From contig JAWUXZ010000062.1 in the NCBI GenBank assembly GCA_034111085.1, positions 19,314 to 83,313 on the forward strand: a stretch of 64,000 nt of DNA, written 5' to 3'. Origin of the DNA: Dinoroseobacter sp034111085 (GTDB lineage Bacteria; Pseudomonadota; Alphaproteobacteria; Rhodobacterales; Rhodobacteraceae). The notes below the pieces were generated by a model. It was not told the DNA's origin. It worked only from the letters and a program-made list of their open reading frames with translations, and ran no database searches. Position numbers and translations under genes: made by a program. Positions 48,436-56,535 of the stretch are shown here, piece after piece; the first letter of the stretch is position 1, and every line of letters starts with the position of its first letter.

Positions 48436-49064
48436 GCGGCCTTACCACCCTAGATCTCGCTGCCGTATTTATCTTTGCATTGTCGGGCGCGCTTGTCGCC
48501 AGCCGCGCTCAACTCGACATCATCGGCTTTGTGTTCATCGCCTGCCTGACAGCCGTAGGCGGTGGCACCGTGCGTGACCTACTACTCGACCGCAACCCGG
48601 TGTTCTGGATTGCAGAGCCGGTCAACATTGCCGTTGCCTGCGCCGCAGCAATTATCGTCTTCTTCACAGCACACTTACTGGAAAGCCGCTACAAGGTGAT
48701 CGTCTGGCTCGACGCGTTGGCGCTTGCGATGGCGGTCTCCGCAGGCGTCGCCGCGGCGCAGTCAATGGACCAAGGCGCGGCCGTGACGTTGATTATGGGC
48801 GTGGTTACCGGATGCCTCGGCGGCCTGATGCGCGATGTGGTGTGCAACGAAGTTCCGCTAGTGCTGATCAAGGGCGAGTTATACGTGACCGCTGCATTCG
48901 CTGGGTCCGGGGCAGCCTTGCTTGCACCGCTTATCCTACCTCATCCGCTGACCGCTCTGACGGCTTGCGCAAGCGTCACCTTCATTCTGCGCGGCGGATC
49001 GATCCTGTTTGGTTGGGGTCTGCCGGCCTACAAACCACGCCCGCCTCGCGACGGACCACAGTAG
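48432..49064 (+). CDS. Trimeric intracellular cation channel family (UPF0126) protein
   Basis: It is 210 residues with about seven hydrophobic segments arranged as two repeats. The glycine-rich motifs TAVGGGTVRDLLLDR and VVTGCLGGLMRDVVCNE are diagnostic of bacterial TRIC homologues, which conduct K+ or Na+ in vitro. ATGA overlap with rnhA. Confidence 0.9.
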   Translation: MSGLTTLDLAAVFIFALSGALVASRAQLDIIGFVFIACLTAVGGGTVRDLLLDRNPVFWIAEPVNIAVACAAAIIVFFTAHLLESRYKVIVWLDALALAMAVSAGVAAAQSMDQGAAVTLIMGVVTGCLGGLMRDVVCNEVPLVLIKGELYVTAAFAGSGAALLAPLILPHPLTALTACASVTFILRGGSILFGWGLPAYKPRPPRDGPQ

Positions 49065-49322
49065 CTATTTGCGCTTACGACGGCGGCTTGCGGCCTCGGT
49101 TGGAACCAATAACAAGGCCCCTGCCCCTCCGAGAATCGCGTCCAGACCCGGCGAGCCAAAGCTGAGGTTGAACATCACCCGCGCCATGAACAGCAAGATC
49201 ACGCCACCAAGGGCAATGATGATCGAAGCCAGCACGCCGTTATGGGTGAAGTCCCATTTTTCGGACAAGTAGCCCACGATCCCGCCGATCATCAGCGCGC
49301 CGAAGAATGCAAAGAACCCCAT
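49065..49322 (-). CDS. Small membrane protein, GlsB/YeaQ-like
   Basis: It is 85 residues with three hydrophobic segments and glycine-rich turns (GALMIGGIVGYLSEKW, ILGGAGALLLV), ending in a basic RRRKRK tail. This layout resembles the transglycosylase-associated/YeaQ group, but the match is loose. It starts directly after the fmt stop with no gap and ends against the TRIC stop. Confidence 0.6.
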   Translation of the reverse strand: MGFFAFFGALMIGGIVGYLSEKWDFTHNGVLASIIIALGGVILLFMARVMFNLSFGSPGLDAILGGAGALLLVPTEAASRRRKRK

Positions 49323-50234
49323 CTAGCCGTCTCCCAATACAGTGCCTGGCGCGAGATACCCGCCCGAAACAAAGACGCCCGCATCTTGGGCCGCCTTGCC
49401 CTCTATCTGAGCACGCGTAACCTCGATTGCACCAGTGCCGCAGGCAATTTTTGCGCCGTTCAGCACAGTGCCGGGTGCACCCTGTCTGTCACTCAACCGA
49501 CTTCCAAGCAGTTTGAGCCGCTTCCCCCCCAGCATCGTCCATGCACCAGGGAACGGCGAAAGCCCCCGGATTTGTCGATCAATCCCAACTGCACCTCTGG
49601 TCCAATCGATTCGCGCCTCCGCCTTGTCGATCTTGGCCGCATACGTCACGCCGCTCTCAGGCTGCACCTGCGCCTCGAGCAGCGGAAACTGTTCAAGCGC
49701 TTCGACAATTAGCCGCGCGCCCATATCCGACAGCGCATCATGCAAGGTCGCAGTCGTATCCACCGCCCGAATCGGCATCGCATTGCGCAGCAGCACGGGG
49801 CCGGTATCAAGGCCCGCTTCCATCTGCATGATGCAAACGCCGGTCTCGGCATCGCCCGCCATCACCGCTCGGTGGATCGGGGCAGCTCCACGCCAGCGCG
49901 GCAAAAGGCTCGCGTGGATATTCAGGCAACCATTCTTGGGCGCATCGAGCACCGTTTGCGGCAAAATCAGACCGTAGGCCACAACCACCGCGATATCCGC
50001 GCCCAGCGCTGCGAACTCGACCTGTTCGTGTGCACCCTTCAGCGATTTCGGATGGCGCACGTCCAAACCCATCGCGAGCGCCCGGGCATGAACAGCCGTA
50101 GGCCGATCTTTCTTGCCGCGCCCTGCAGGTCTTGGCGGTTGGGTATAGACGCAAGCGATCTCGTGGCGGGCTGCGACTAAGGCCTCAAGTGCGGTGACCG
50201 AAAAATCCGGCGTGCCCATAAACACCACGCGCAT
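49323..50234 (-). CDS. fmt: Methionyl-tRNA formyltransferase
   Basis: Formylates initiator Met-tRNA using 10-formyltetrahydrofolate. It is 303 residues. It starts RVVFMGTPDFSV, has GLILPQTVLD, and carries the catalytic Asn/His region CLNIHASLLPRWRGAAPIHRA. The C-terminal OB domain follows. It is 4 bp after the deformylase-like gene, so formylation and deformylation genes are together. Confidence 0.96.
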   Translation of the reverse strand: MRVVFMGTPDFSVTALEALVAARHEIACVYTQPPRPAGRGKKDRPTAVHARALAMGLDVRHPKSLKGAHEQVEFAALGADIAVVVAYGLILPQTVLDAPKNGCLNIHASLLPRWRGAAPIHRAVMAGDAETGVCIMQMEAGLDTGPVLLRNAMPIRAVDTTATLHDALSDMGARLIVEALEQFPLLEAQVQPESGVTYAAKIDKAEARIDWTRGAVGIDRQIRGLSPFPGAWTMLGGKRLKLLGSRLSDRQGAPGTVLNGAKIACGTGAIEVTRAQIEGKAAQDAGVFVSGGYLAPGTVLGDG

Positions 50235-50238
50235 CAGA

Positions 50239-50736
50239 CTAGCCCTGCGCCTTGAGGGATTTTTTCAACAGCATATCGCGCTTCATGCGGCTCAGTCGGT
50301 CCACATAGAGCTTGCCGTTCAAGTGGTCGATCTGGTGCAGAACACTGACCGCCCATTTGTCTTCAAACCTCTGGCGCACGCGAATGCCAACATGATCAAT
50401 GAAACTGACATCGACCCAAACGGGCCGCTCGATCAATGCAGACACGCCCTTCAAACACGGGCTGGCCTCAGTGGTCTTCTTCATCTCAAGGCTGGTCTGC
50501 ACGATCTCTGGGTCCGCGAGCCGCACAACCTTACCGCGCGTCTCAGACACATCGACGACCGCCAGCCGTTGCATCACGCCAATCTGCGGCGCGGCAAGAC
50601 CCCAACCCGGCATCGCTTCCATTGTGTCGATCATGTCAGCCCAGATCGCGCGGACCTCGTCGGTTACTTTGCCGACAGGCGCGGCTTCGGTGGCGAGGCG
50701 CTTATCGGGCCAATGCAGGATTGTGCGCTGTGCCAT
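50239..50736 (-). CDS. Deformylase-like protein lacking the catalytic Glu
   Basis: Paralogue of the adjacent peptide deformylase, 165 residues. Motif 1 is kept (GWGLAAPQIG). Motif 2 is altered: Cys94 remains in SPCLK, but the EGCLS context is gone. Motif 3 reads H134-Q-I-D-H138, so both metal His residues remain while the catalytic Glu is Gln. In E. coli deformylase, replacing this Glu abolishes hydrolysis. It may bind formylated N-termini or ribosomes without cleaving. ATG at 50736 is preferred; a start 5 codons upstream would overlap def. Confidence 0.85.
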   Translation of the reverse strand: MAQRTILHWPDKRLATEAAPVGKVTDEVRAIWADMIDTMEAMPGWGLAAPQIGVMQRLAVVDVSETRGKVVRLADPEIVQTSLEMKKTTEASPCLKGVSALIERPVWVDVSFIDHVGIRVRQRFEDKWAVSVLHQIDHLNGKLYVDRLSRMKRDMLLKKSLKAQG

Positions 50737-50737
50737 A

Positions 50738-51265
50738 CTAGCTGTCCTCACGCGCGCGTTCGCGCTTTAGCTTCACCATTTTGCGAGTGATCATCTGGCG
50801 CTTCAGCGGGCGCAAATAGTCGATGAACAATACCCCGTCGAGGTGGTCTATCTCATGCTGCACACATGTCGCCCATAACCCGTCAAAGTCTTTCTCATGC
50901 AGCTCGCCATCAAGGCCAAGCCACCGGACTTTGACCTCGCTTGGGCGCTCCACATCGGCGTACATTTCTGGCAACGACAAACACCCTTCCTCGTAGACGT
51001 TCAGCTCGTCCGATTTCAGGAGGACTTCTGGGTTCACCATGACCATCGGATTCGGTTTGCCATGCTCTTCTTTAACGCAGTCAATCACGATCATCCGCTG
51101 CCCAAGCCCGATCTGTGGCGCGGCAAGCCCAATTCCGGGGGCGGCATACATCGTGGCCAACATATCATCAGCCAAAACGCGCAAATCATCCGAAATATCG
51201 GGCAACGCGTCAGCCACCTTTTTCAGGCGTGGGTCGGGATGGATTAGGATCGGTCGAATGCTCAT
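50738..51265 (-). CDS. def: Peptide deformylase
   Basis: Removes the formyl group from nascent N-terminal Met. It is 175 residues with all three motifs intact: GIGLAAPQIG, EGCLS (residues 93-97) and HEIDH (137-141), giving the Cys-His-His metal site and the catalytic Glu. It is 1 nt before the deformylase-like gene and 5' of fmt in the same transcript. Confidence 0.96.
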   Translation of the reverse strand: MSIRPILIHPDPRLKKVADALPDISDDLRVLADDMLATMYAAPGIGLAAPQIGLGQRMIVIDCVKEEHGKPNPMVMVNPEVLLKSDELNVYEEGCLSLPEMYADVERPSEVKVRWLGLDGELHEKDFDGLWATCVQHEIDHLDGVLFIDYLRPLKRQMITRKMVKLKRERAREDS

Positions 51266-51365
51266 GGCGAACGATTTATGCGAGCGCGCCTATCGGTGCA
51301 ACCGCCCTTGCACTCAGCCCAGCGCGGGGTAGCTTGCCCAGACCCATTCAGACGAGGATCCGACC

Positions 51366-52538
51366 ATGAATTTCGACGATATCATCGACCGCCGCGGCAA
51401 GAACTGCTCCAAATGGGATTCGCTGCCGAGCATGTTTGATGTGCCACTGGATGATGGGTTGGCAATGTGGACGGCAGATTCGGACTATAAGACCGCGCCC
51501 TGCGTAATTGATGCGGTGCACCGCGCCGCCGATCATGGGGTGTTTGGGTACTGGACCGATAACAGCGCTTATAACGAGGCGATCCGGTGGTGGATGAACA
51601 CGCGCCACGACTGGCAGATTGACCCTGACTGGATCGTCACTGCGCAAGGCCTCGGCAATGCAATAGCGCTTTGCATCGATGTGTGGACCGAGCCCGGCGA
51701 TCACGCGCTAATCTTCTCACCCGTTTATCACGAGTTTCGTTGGAAGCTGACCCGCGCTGGGCGGGGCACAACAGAAAGCCCGCTCAAGCGCGACGGCGAA
51801 GCATATGTTATCGATTTTGACGATGCCGAAGCGCGCCTGACTGGCAAAGAGAAACTGTTGATCTGGTGCTCGCCCCAGAACCCCTCGGGCCGGGTATGGA
51901 CTGTGGAAGAACTACGTCAAGTCGCCGCCTTCGCCGAGAAGCACGATCTGATTCTTGTGTCCGACGAAGTGCATCATGACCTCGTTTATGCCGGCAACAC
52001 CTTCGTTCCGATGGACATCGCAGCACCAGAATATCGCCACCGAACGGTGACACTGACGGCGGCGTCCAAGACCTTCAACATCGCCGGCATGAAAACTGGC
52101 AACTTCGTCATCCCCGATGCCAAGTTGCGCGGCGTTATCGCGAGCCGGCTAAACGCGCTCAACTACGGGGCCAATCGGCTGGCATTCGAAATGATCACTG
52201 CCGCATATTCGCCCGATGGGGCCACATGGGTCGATGCGCAAATGGCGCATCTGGACCGCAACCGCAAAACCTTCGATGCAGCAATCAACGCACTTCCCGG
52301 TGTGTCGTCGATGCCATTGCAATCGACCTATCTGGCATGGGTTGATTTCTCGGGTACAGGGATGGAGTTCGAAGAGATCAGCCGCCGAATCCGCAAGGAC
52401 GCGCGCATCGCCCCAAGTCCGGGGCCTGAGTTCGGCGCAGGCGGCGAATTGTCGATGCGGTTCAATCTGGCAACCCAAGGCGCGCGGGTGGACGAGGCGA
52501 TTACCCGCCTCCAAGACGCCTTCAAAGACTTGCAGTAA
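51366..52538 (+). CDS. PatB/MalY-type PLP-dependent C-S lyase
   Basis: Fold-type I aminotransferase family enzyme, 390 residues. The PLP lysine lies in TAASKTFNIAGMKTGN, SDEVHHDL carries the Asp that binds the cofactor ring, and the C-terminal Arg is in LSMRFNLA. It begins MNFDDIIDRRGKNCSKWDS, the PatB/MalY signature. Members cleave cystathionine or other cysteine conjugates. A GACCATGA context marks the start. The substrate here is open; marine relatives use such enzymes in sulfur metabolism. Confidence 0.88.
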   Translation: MNFDDIIDRRGKNCSKWDSLPSMFDVPLDDGLAMWTADSDYKTAPCVIDAVHRAADHGVFGYWTDNSAYNEAIRWWMNTRHDWQIDPDWIVTAQGLGNAIALCIDVWTEPGDHALIFSPVYHEFRWKLTRAGRGTTESPLKRDGEAYVIDFDDAEARLTGKEKLLIWCSPQNPSGRVWTVEELRQVAAFAEKHDLILVSDEVHHDLVYAGNTFVPMDIAAPEYRHRTVTLTAASKTFNIAGMKTGNFVIPDAKLRGVIASRLNALNYGANRLAFEMITAAYSPDGATWVDAQMAHLDRNRKTFDAAINALPGVSSMPLQSTYLAWVDFSGTGMEFEEISRRIRKDARIAPSPGPEFGAGGELSMRFNLATQGARVDEAITRLQDAFKDLQ

Positions 52539-52540
52539 GT

Positions 52541-52897
52541 TTAAAGCGCCGGGCGTCCGATCAGGGCAACCGGCGCATCCTCGGCACGCTCGTAATCCAG
52601 CGCGGCCTTCTCGGCGGTCGCCGTCATGCGCTTGAATTCGTAGACCATCTGCTCGCCGTCTTCGTGGCTGGCCAAAATCAGCGCCTGATAGAGGTGCCGC
52701 GCGCCGTCATAGATATCGACAAAGCCACGCAAGCTAGGGGCATTTGCCAGATCGACGGCGAATTCGGAATCGCCAAAGCGCAAAATCGGGACCTGATCTT
52801 CGCCAACCAGCACCCTAAGGCGCGACGCTTTGCGCAGCGCTTTCTTACGGGCCTGTTCAAGCCCATCACGCACTTCCTGCGGCAAATACGTAGACAT
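52541..52897 (-). CDS. Conserved hypothetical protein
   Basis: It is 118 residues from MSTYLPQEVRDGLEQARKKA, where GGACGG precedes the ATG. A longer ORF from 52981 adds 28 unlikely residues. The sequence is soluble, with a basic N-terminal helix (ARKKALRKASRLRVLVG), then VDIYDGARHLYQALILAS and a C-terminal helix. I do not recognise a named family. The gap before the convergent PatB-type stop is 2 bp. Confidence 0.7.
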   Translation of the reverse strand: MSTYLPQEVRDGLEQARKKALRKASRLRVLVGEDQVPILRFGDSEFAVDLANAPSLRGFVDIYDGARHLYQALILASHEDGEQMVYEFKRMTATAEKAALDYERAEDAPVALIGRPAL

Positions 52898-53093
52898 GAT
52901 CCGTCCTCCCCAGCTCGGTTTGGCAATCAAAGTGGACGGATTGTAAGTAACGTCAAGAATAATATGCCGGATTTCGACCAACTGTCTGGAAACTCACTGT
53001 GCACGTTTCCGTAAGGCCCTGCGCGCGGGCGCGGGTTTTGTCGATCTCTTAGATAGCCATATTAGGGACAAGCAAACACTCAGGAGCGAAAAA

Positions 53094-54083
53094 ATGGGAC
53101 AGTTGGTTAACGGAGAATGGCATGACGTTTGGTACGACACCAAGACATCGGGCGGTAAATTCGTACGCTCCACCGCAGGGTTTCGCAACTGGATCACCGC
53201 TGACGGCAGCGCGGGTCCAAGTGGTCAAGGCGGGTTTGAGGCCGAGAGCGGTCGCTACCACCTCTATGTCAGTCACGCCTGCCCATGGGCGCACCGCACA
53301 CTGATCTTCCGCGCCCTAAAAGGCCTGACCGATCATATCAGCGTTTCCGTGGTGCATCCCGACATGCTGAACGGTGGTTGGAGTTTTGACGACGCTTGGG
53401 ACGGTGCAACAGGCGACACTCTCTACGGTCTGCCGTTCGCGCGTGACATCTATATCAAGGCTGATCCGCAGGTCTCTGGCCGCGTGACCGTTCCAATCTT
53501 GTGGGATAAAAAGCGCGAGACCATTGTCAGCAACGAGTCCTCGGAAATCATCCGCATATTCAATTCTGCCTTCAATGGGCTGACCGGGAACACCGATGAT
53601 TACTACCCCGACGAGCTCCGTACTGAGATCGATGCAGTCAACGAACGTGTTTACCACGACATAAATAACGGGGTGTACAAGTCCGGCTTCGCCACCACGC
53701 AAGACGCGTATGACAGCGCGGTTAACACTCTGTTTGATGCGCTCGACTGGGTCGAAGCGCGTCTTGCCACCCAACGCTATCTCACTGGCGACCGCGTGAC
53801 CGAAGCCGATTGGCGTCTGCTAACGACGCTGTTGCGCTTTGATCTCGTCTACCACCTACACTTCAAATGTAACCGCAGCCGCATCACCGATTTTCCGAAC
53901 CTTTGGGCCTATACGCGTGACCTGTTTCAAACGCCGGGCGTCGCGGATATTACCAATTTCGACCATATCGTGCGGCATTATCATTACAGCCACGAGACGA
54001 TTAACCCGCACCGGATCATTCCAATTAATCCGACAATCGACTTCAATGCCCCTCACGGGCGCGATAGTTTTAACGCTGGCTAA
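53094..54083 (+). CDS. Glutathionyl-hydroquinone reductase-like protein
   Basis: Xi-class glutathione transferase, 329 residues. The catalytic Cys lies in SHACPWAHRTLIFRALKGL. The thioredoxin-like part has VPILWDKKRETIVSNESSEIIRI, and the all-helical C-terminal domain has FNPHRI-like segments near YHYSHETINPHRI. Such enzymes reduce glutathionyl-hydroquinones. E. coli YqjG and PcpF are relatives. It shares a CTAA nested stop with the receiver-domain gene. Confidence 0.88.
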   Translation: MGQLVNGEWHDVWYDTKTSGGKFVRSTAGFRNWITADGSAGPSGQGGFEAESGRYHLYVSHACPWAHRTLIFRALKGLTDHISVSVVHPDMLNGGWSFDDAWDGATGDTLYGLPFARDIYIKADPQVSGRVTVPILWDKKRETIVSNESSEIIRIFNSAFNGLTGNTDDYYPDELRTEIDAVNERVYHDINNGVYKSGFATTQDAYDSAVNTLFDALDWVEARLATQRYLTGDRVTEADWRLLTTLLRFDLVYHLHFKCNRSRITDFPNLWAYTRDLFQTPGVADITNFDHIVRHYHYSHETINPHRIIPINPTIDFNAPHGRDSFNAG

Positions 54084-54454
54084 GTCGCACTTGCGCCGCC
54101 GCCTGCATAATGTTCCACCACCGCCGCGAGATCTTGCGGCGGTGTATCTTCGGGCAGCATGACGGCCACGTTAGTGGCGTGCCGGAAGATAGAACCATCG
54201 GAAAAGAACGTCTTTGAGGTGACGAAAACCACCTTCGCCTTTGGCCGGCGGTAGGCTGCATAATCTGCAATCGACAATGCCGTGCCTTCCTCCAGCGATA
54301 GGTTGACCACCAAAACGTCCACCGCTTCTTGGTTGAGCACACGCACAGCGCGTTCGGCGTCATGAACAACAGACACATCTGCACCACCCCGCTCGAGATG
54401 GCGTTGCCAAACATCCGCAAGACTAGCCTGTTTTTCTGCAATCAATACGCGCAT
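54080..54454 (-). CDS. Stand-alone degenerate receiver domain
   Basis: It is 124 residues with the CheY-like beta-alpha repeat pattern (MRVLIAEKQ, VDVLVVNLSLEEG, AKVVFVTSK). Asn51 sits where the phosphoacceptor Asp should be (VVNLSL), the N-terminal acidic pair is reduced to one Glu, and the usual Lys-Pro is replaced by VMLPED. It is therefore unlikely to be phosphorylated in the normal way. No output domain or kinase is adjacent. It may act by protein-protein contact. Confidence 0.8.
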   Translation of the reverse strand: MRVLIAEKQASLADVWQRHLERGGADVSVVHDAERAVRVLNQEAVDVLVVNLSLEEGTALSIADYAAYRRPKAKVVFVTSKTFFSDGSIFRHATNVAVMLPEDTPPQDLAAVVEHYAGGGASAT

Positions 54455-54598
54455 TTACTCCACAACGCTTGCCCAATCCCACAGACCAACAGGCCCACCC
54501 GACTCGTCCATGTTTGCTGACATAGCACAAGCCCGTTGCGACCCACGCAGTTTTCCGCTTTGACGTTTGGGAACCGCGAGACGATGCCGGAGCTGATG

Positions 54599-55564
54599 AT
54601 GGACGAGCCCACCCGCGACCATGGAGGTAACCTTGACGCCGCGCGCCGCAGATGGGGCGGCAAGCGCCAAGATTGGGTCGATCTATCCACCGGGATCAAC
54701 CCCCAGCCCTACCCACTGGACGCATTGACCCCCGATGCGTGGACTGCCCTGCCGGACACCGCCGCCGAGGATGCACTGCTTAACGCCGCGCGCGCGTTTT
54801 GGGATGTTCCGAAGGGTCTCGATATTGTGGCAGCACCGGGGGCGTCTGCGTTGATCGCAAATCTTCCGGGCCTCGTACCGTCTGGCCGGGTGGCGATCCC
54901 CGGACCCACTTACAATGAGCATGCCGCAGCCTTTCGCGCCCATGGCTGGGAAGTCTCGGCCTTGGCTGAAACCTGTCAGGCCCGCGTTATCGTGCACCCA
55001 AACAATCCCGACGGGGCGCTCTTTGCCGGAGGCGATCTGGACGGCTTAAGCCTTCTGGTGATCGACGAAAGCTTCGCCGATATCGACGCCAACCTGACGA
55101 TGCGTGCATTGGCGCACCGCCCCGGCGTCATTATTCTTAAAAGCTTCGGCAAATTCTGGGGCCTTGCTGGCCTGCGCCTTGGCTTTGCCATCGCACTACC
55201 AGACACCATCGCCAAACTGCGCGACCGCATCGGGCCTTGGGCAGTGTCCGGCCCCGCGCTCGAGATCGGCACACGCGCGCTGCTCGACCACGGCTGGGCG
55301 CAGCGGACAAGGGCGCGCCTGCACGCGGATGCTGCGCGCTTGGACGACATGGTAACTGCGTCAGGCGCCGCCAAGTTGGTTGGAGGCACGCCGCTGTTTC
55401 GCCTCTATGACACAACCAACGCCATCTCTGCGCAGGAAGCACTGGGCCAACATCACGTCTGGACCCGCGCTTTCCCGTATTCCGATAAATGGCTTCGCCT
55501 CGGGCTGCCCGGATCGCCAAGGGCTTGGGCACAACTTGAAACCGCACTGAAGGACTTGCCGTGA
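54599..55564 (+). CDS. cobC: L-threonine-O-3-phosphate decarboxylase or CobC-type aminotransferase
   Basis: PLP enzyme of the histidinol-phosphate aminotransferase fold that supplies the aminopropanol arm of cobalamin. It is 321 residues. DHGGNLDAARRRWGG is the CobC/CobD signature start, STGINPQPYPL follows, and the PLP lysine is in LKSFGKFWGLAGLRLGFA. GGAG lies 6 nt before the ATG at 54599; other ATGs at 54584 and 54596 are possible. GTGA overlap with cbiB. Confidence 0.9.
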   Translation: MDEPTRDHGGNLDAARRRWGGKRQDWVDLSTGINPQPYPLDALTPDAWTALPDTAAEDALLNAARAFWDVPKGLDIVAAPGASALIANLPGLVPSGRVAIPGPTYNEHAAAFRAHGWEVSALAETCQARVIVHPNNPDGALFAGGDLDGLSLLVIDESFADIDANLTMRALAHRPGVIILKSFGKFWGLAGLRLGFAIALPDTIAKLRDRIGPWAVSGPALEIGTRALLDHGWAQRTRARLHADAARLDDMVTASGAAKLVGGTPLFRLYDTTNAISAQEALGQHHVWTRAFPYSDKWLRLGLPGSPRAWAQLETALKDLP

Positions 55565-56466
55565 CAATCCTTCTGGCGATGATCCTTGATGCGCTTTTTG
55601 GCGAACCGCGCGCGGTTTGGGATCGCTGGCCGCATCCCGCGATCTTGATGGGCCGAGTGATCGCAGCAGCCGAGGCGCGCTTTAACCAAGGTGAGATGCG
55701 CCGTGCGAAGGGGGCTGCCGTGATCGCAGCGCTCGTCGTTATCAGCTTCACCAGCTTCGCATTGCTCAGCGCGCTTCCCGGCATCGGTCCTCTGGCCGAG
55801 ATCTTGATCGGGGCAGCGCTTCTGGCGCAAAAATCCCTTATCGACCATGTTCGCGCCGTCGCCGGTTCGCTGCGCTATGGCGTCGGCGAAGGGCGGCAAG
55901 CGGTCTCGATGATCGTGGGTCGCGATACGCGGGATATGAGCGAGACCGAAGTTGCTCGCGCCGCGATTGAAAGCGCTGCTGAGAACTTCTCCGACGGTCT
56001 TGTGGCACCCCTGTTCTGGTTTGTGCTGCTCGGCCTGCCGGGCCTCGTGACCTACAAACTGGTCAACACCGCCGACAGCATGATCGGCCACCGCACCCCA
56101 CGTTACGAGGTTTTTGGATGGGCCGCCGCGCGCCTTGACGATGTGCTAAACCTCATTCCTGCGCGCTTAACGGCGCTGGTGCTTGCCGTCTCAGCGCTCA
56201 GCAAGTCCTCGCTGCGCATAGCAATCCGGGATGCGGGCGCGCACCGTTCGCCCAATGCGGGCTGGCCTGAAGGCGCGATGGCAGGCGCACTTGATGTCGC
56301 GCTATCGGGACCACGCAGCTATAACGGCCAGCATCAAGACCTGCCTTGGGTTAACCCTAATGGCGACCACAGGCTCGGACCGGCGCAGATCGACCAAGCC
56401 TGCACCCTACTTTGGCGCGCGTGGGGGCTTTGTTTTGGGATCGTTGCCGTGGTTGTCATCCTCTAG
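55561..56466 (+). CDS. cbiB: Adenosylcobinamide-phosphate synthase
   Basis: Membrane enzyme (also called CobD) that joins the aminopropanol phosphate arm to adenosylcobyric acid. It is 301 residues with a GTG start inside the cobC stop. It begins ILLAMILDALFGEPRAVWDRW-HP (a conserved opening). The core has GRDTRDMSETEVARAAIESAAEN in two parts and NTADSMIGHRTPRYEVFGWAA, the family hallmark. Together with cobC it forms a two-gene B12 operon. Confidence 0.93.
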   Translation: MTILLAMILDALFGEPRAVWDRWPHPAILMGRVIAAAEARFNQGEMRRAKGAAVIAALVVISFTSFALLSALPGIGPLAEILIGAALLAQKSLIDHVRAVAGSLRYGVGEGRQAVSMIVGRDTRDMSETEVARAAIESAAENFSDGLVAPLFWFVLLGLPGLVTYKLVNTADSMIGHRTPRYEVFGWAAARLDDVLNLIPARLTALVLAVSALSKSSLRIAIRDAGAHRSPNAGWPEGAMAGALDVALSGPRSYNGQHQDLPWVNPNGDHRLGPAQIDQACTLLWRAWGLCFGIVAVVVIL

Positions 56467-56535
56467 ACGGTTGCCAGCCTCGCCCGCCCTGCTAGGGTTC
56501 CGCGCAACACAGACCTTGGTGGAGTGACCTAACCT

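Noticed and set aside
54455..54598. Cobalamin riboswitch before cobC
   Set aside because: The 144-bp gap lacks a recognisable B12 box and is shorter than a full riboswitch.
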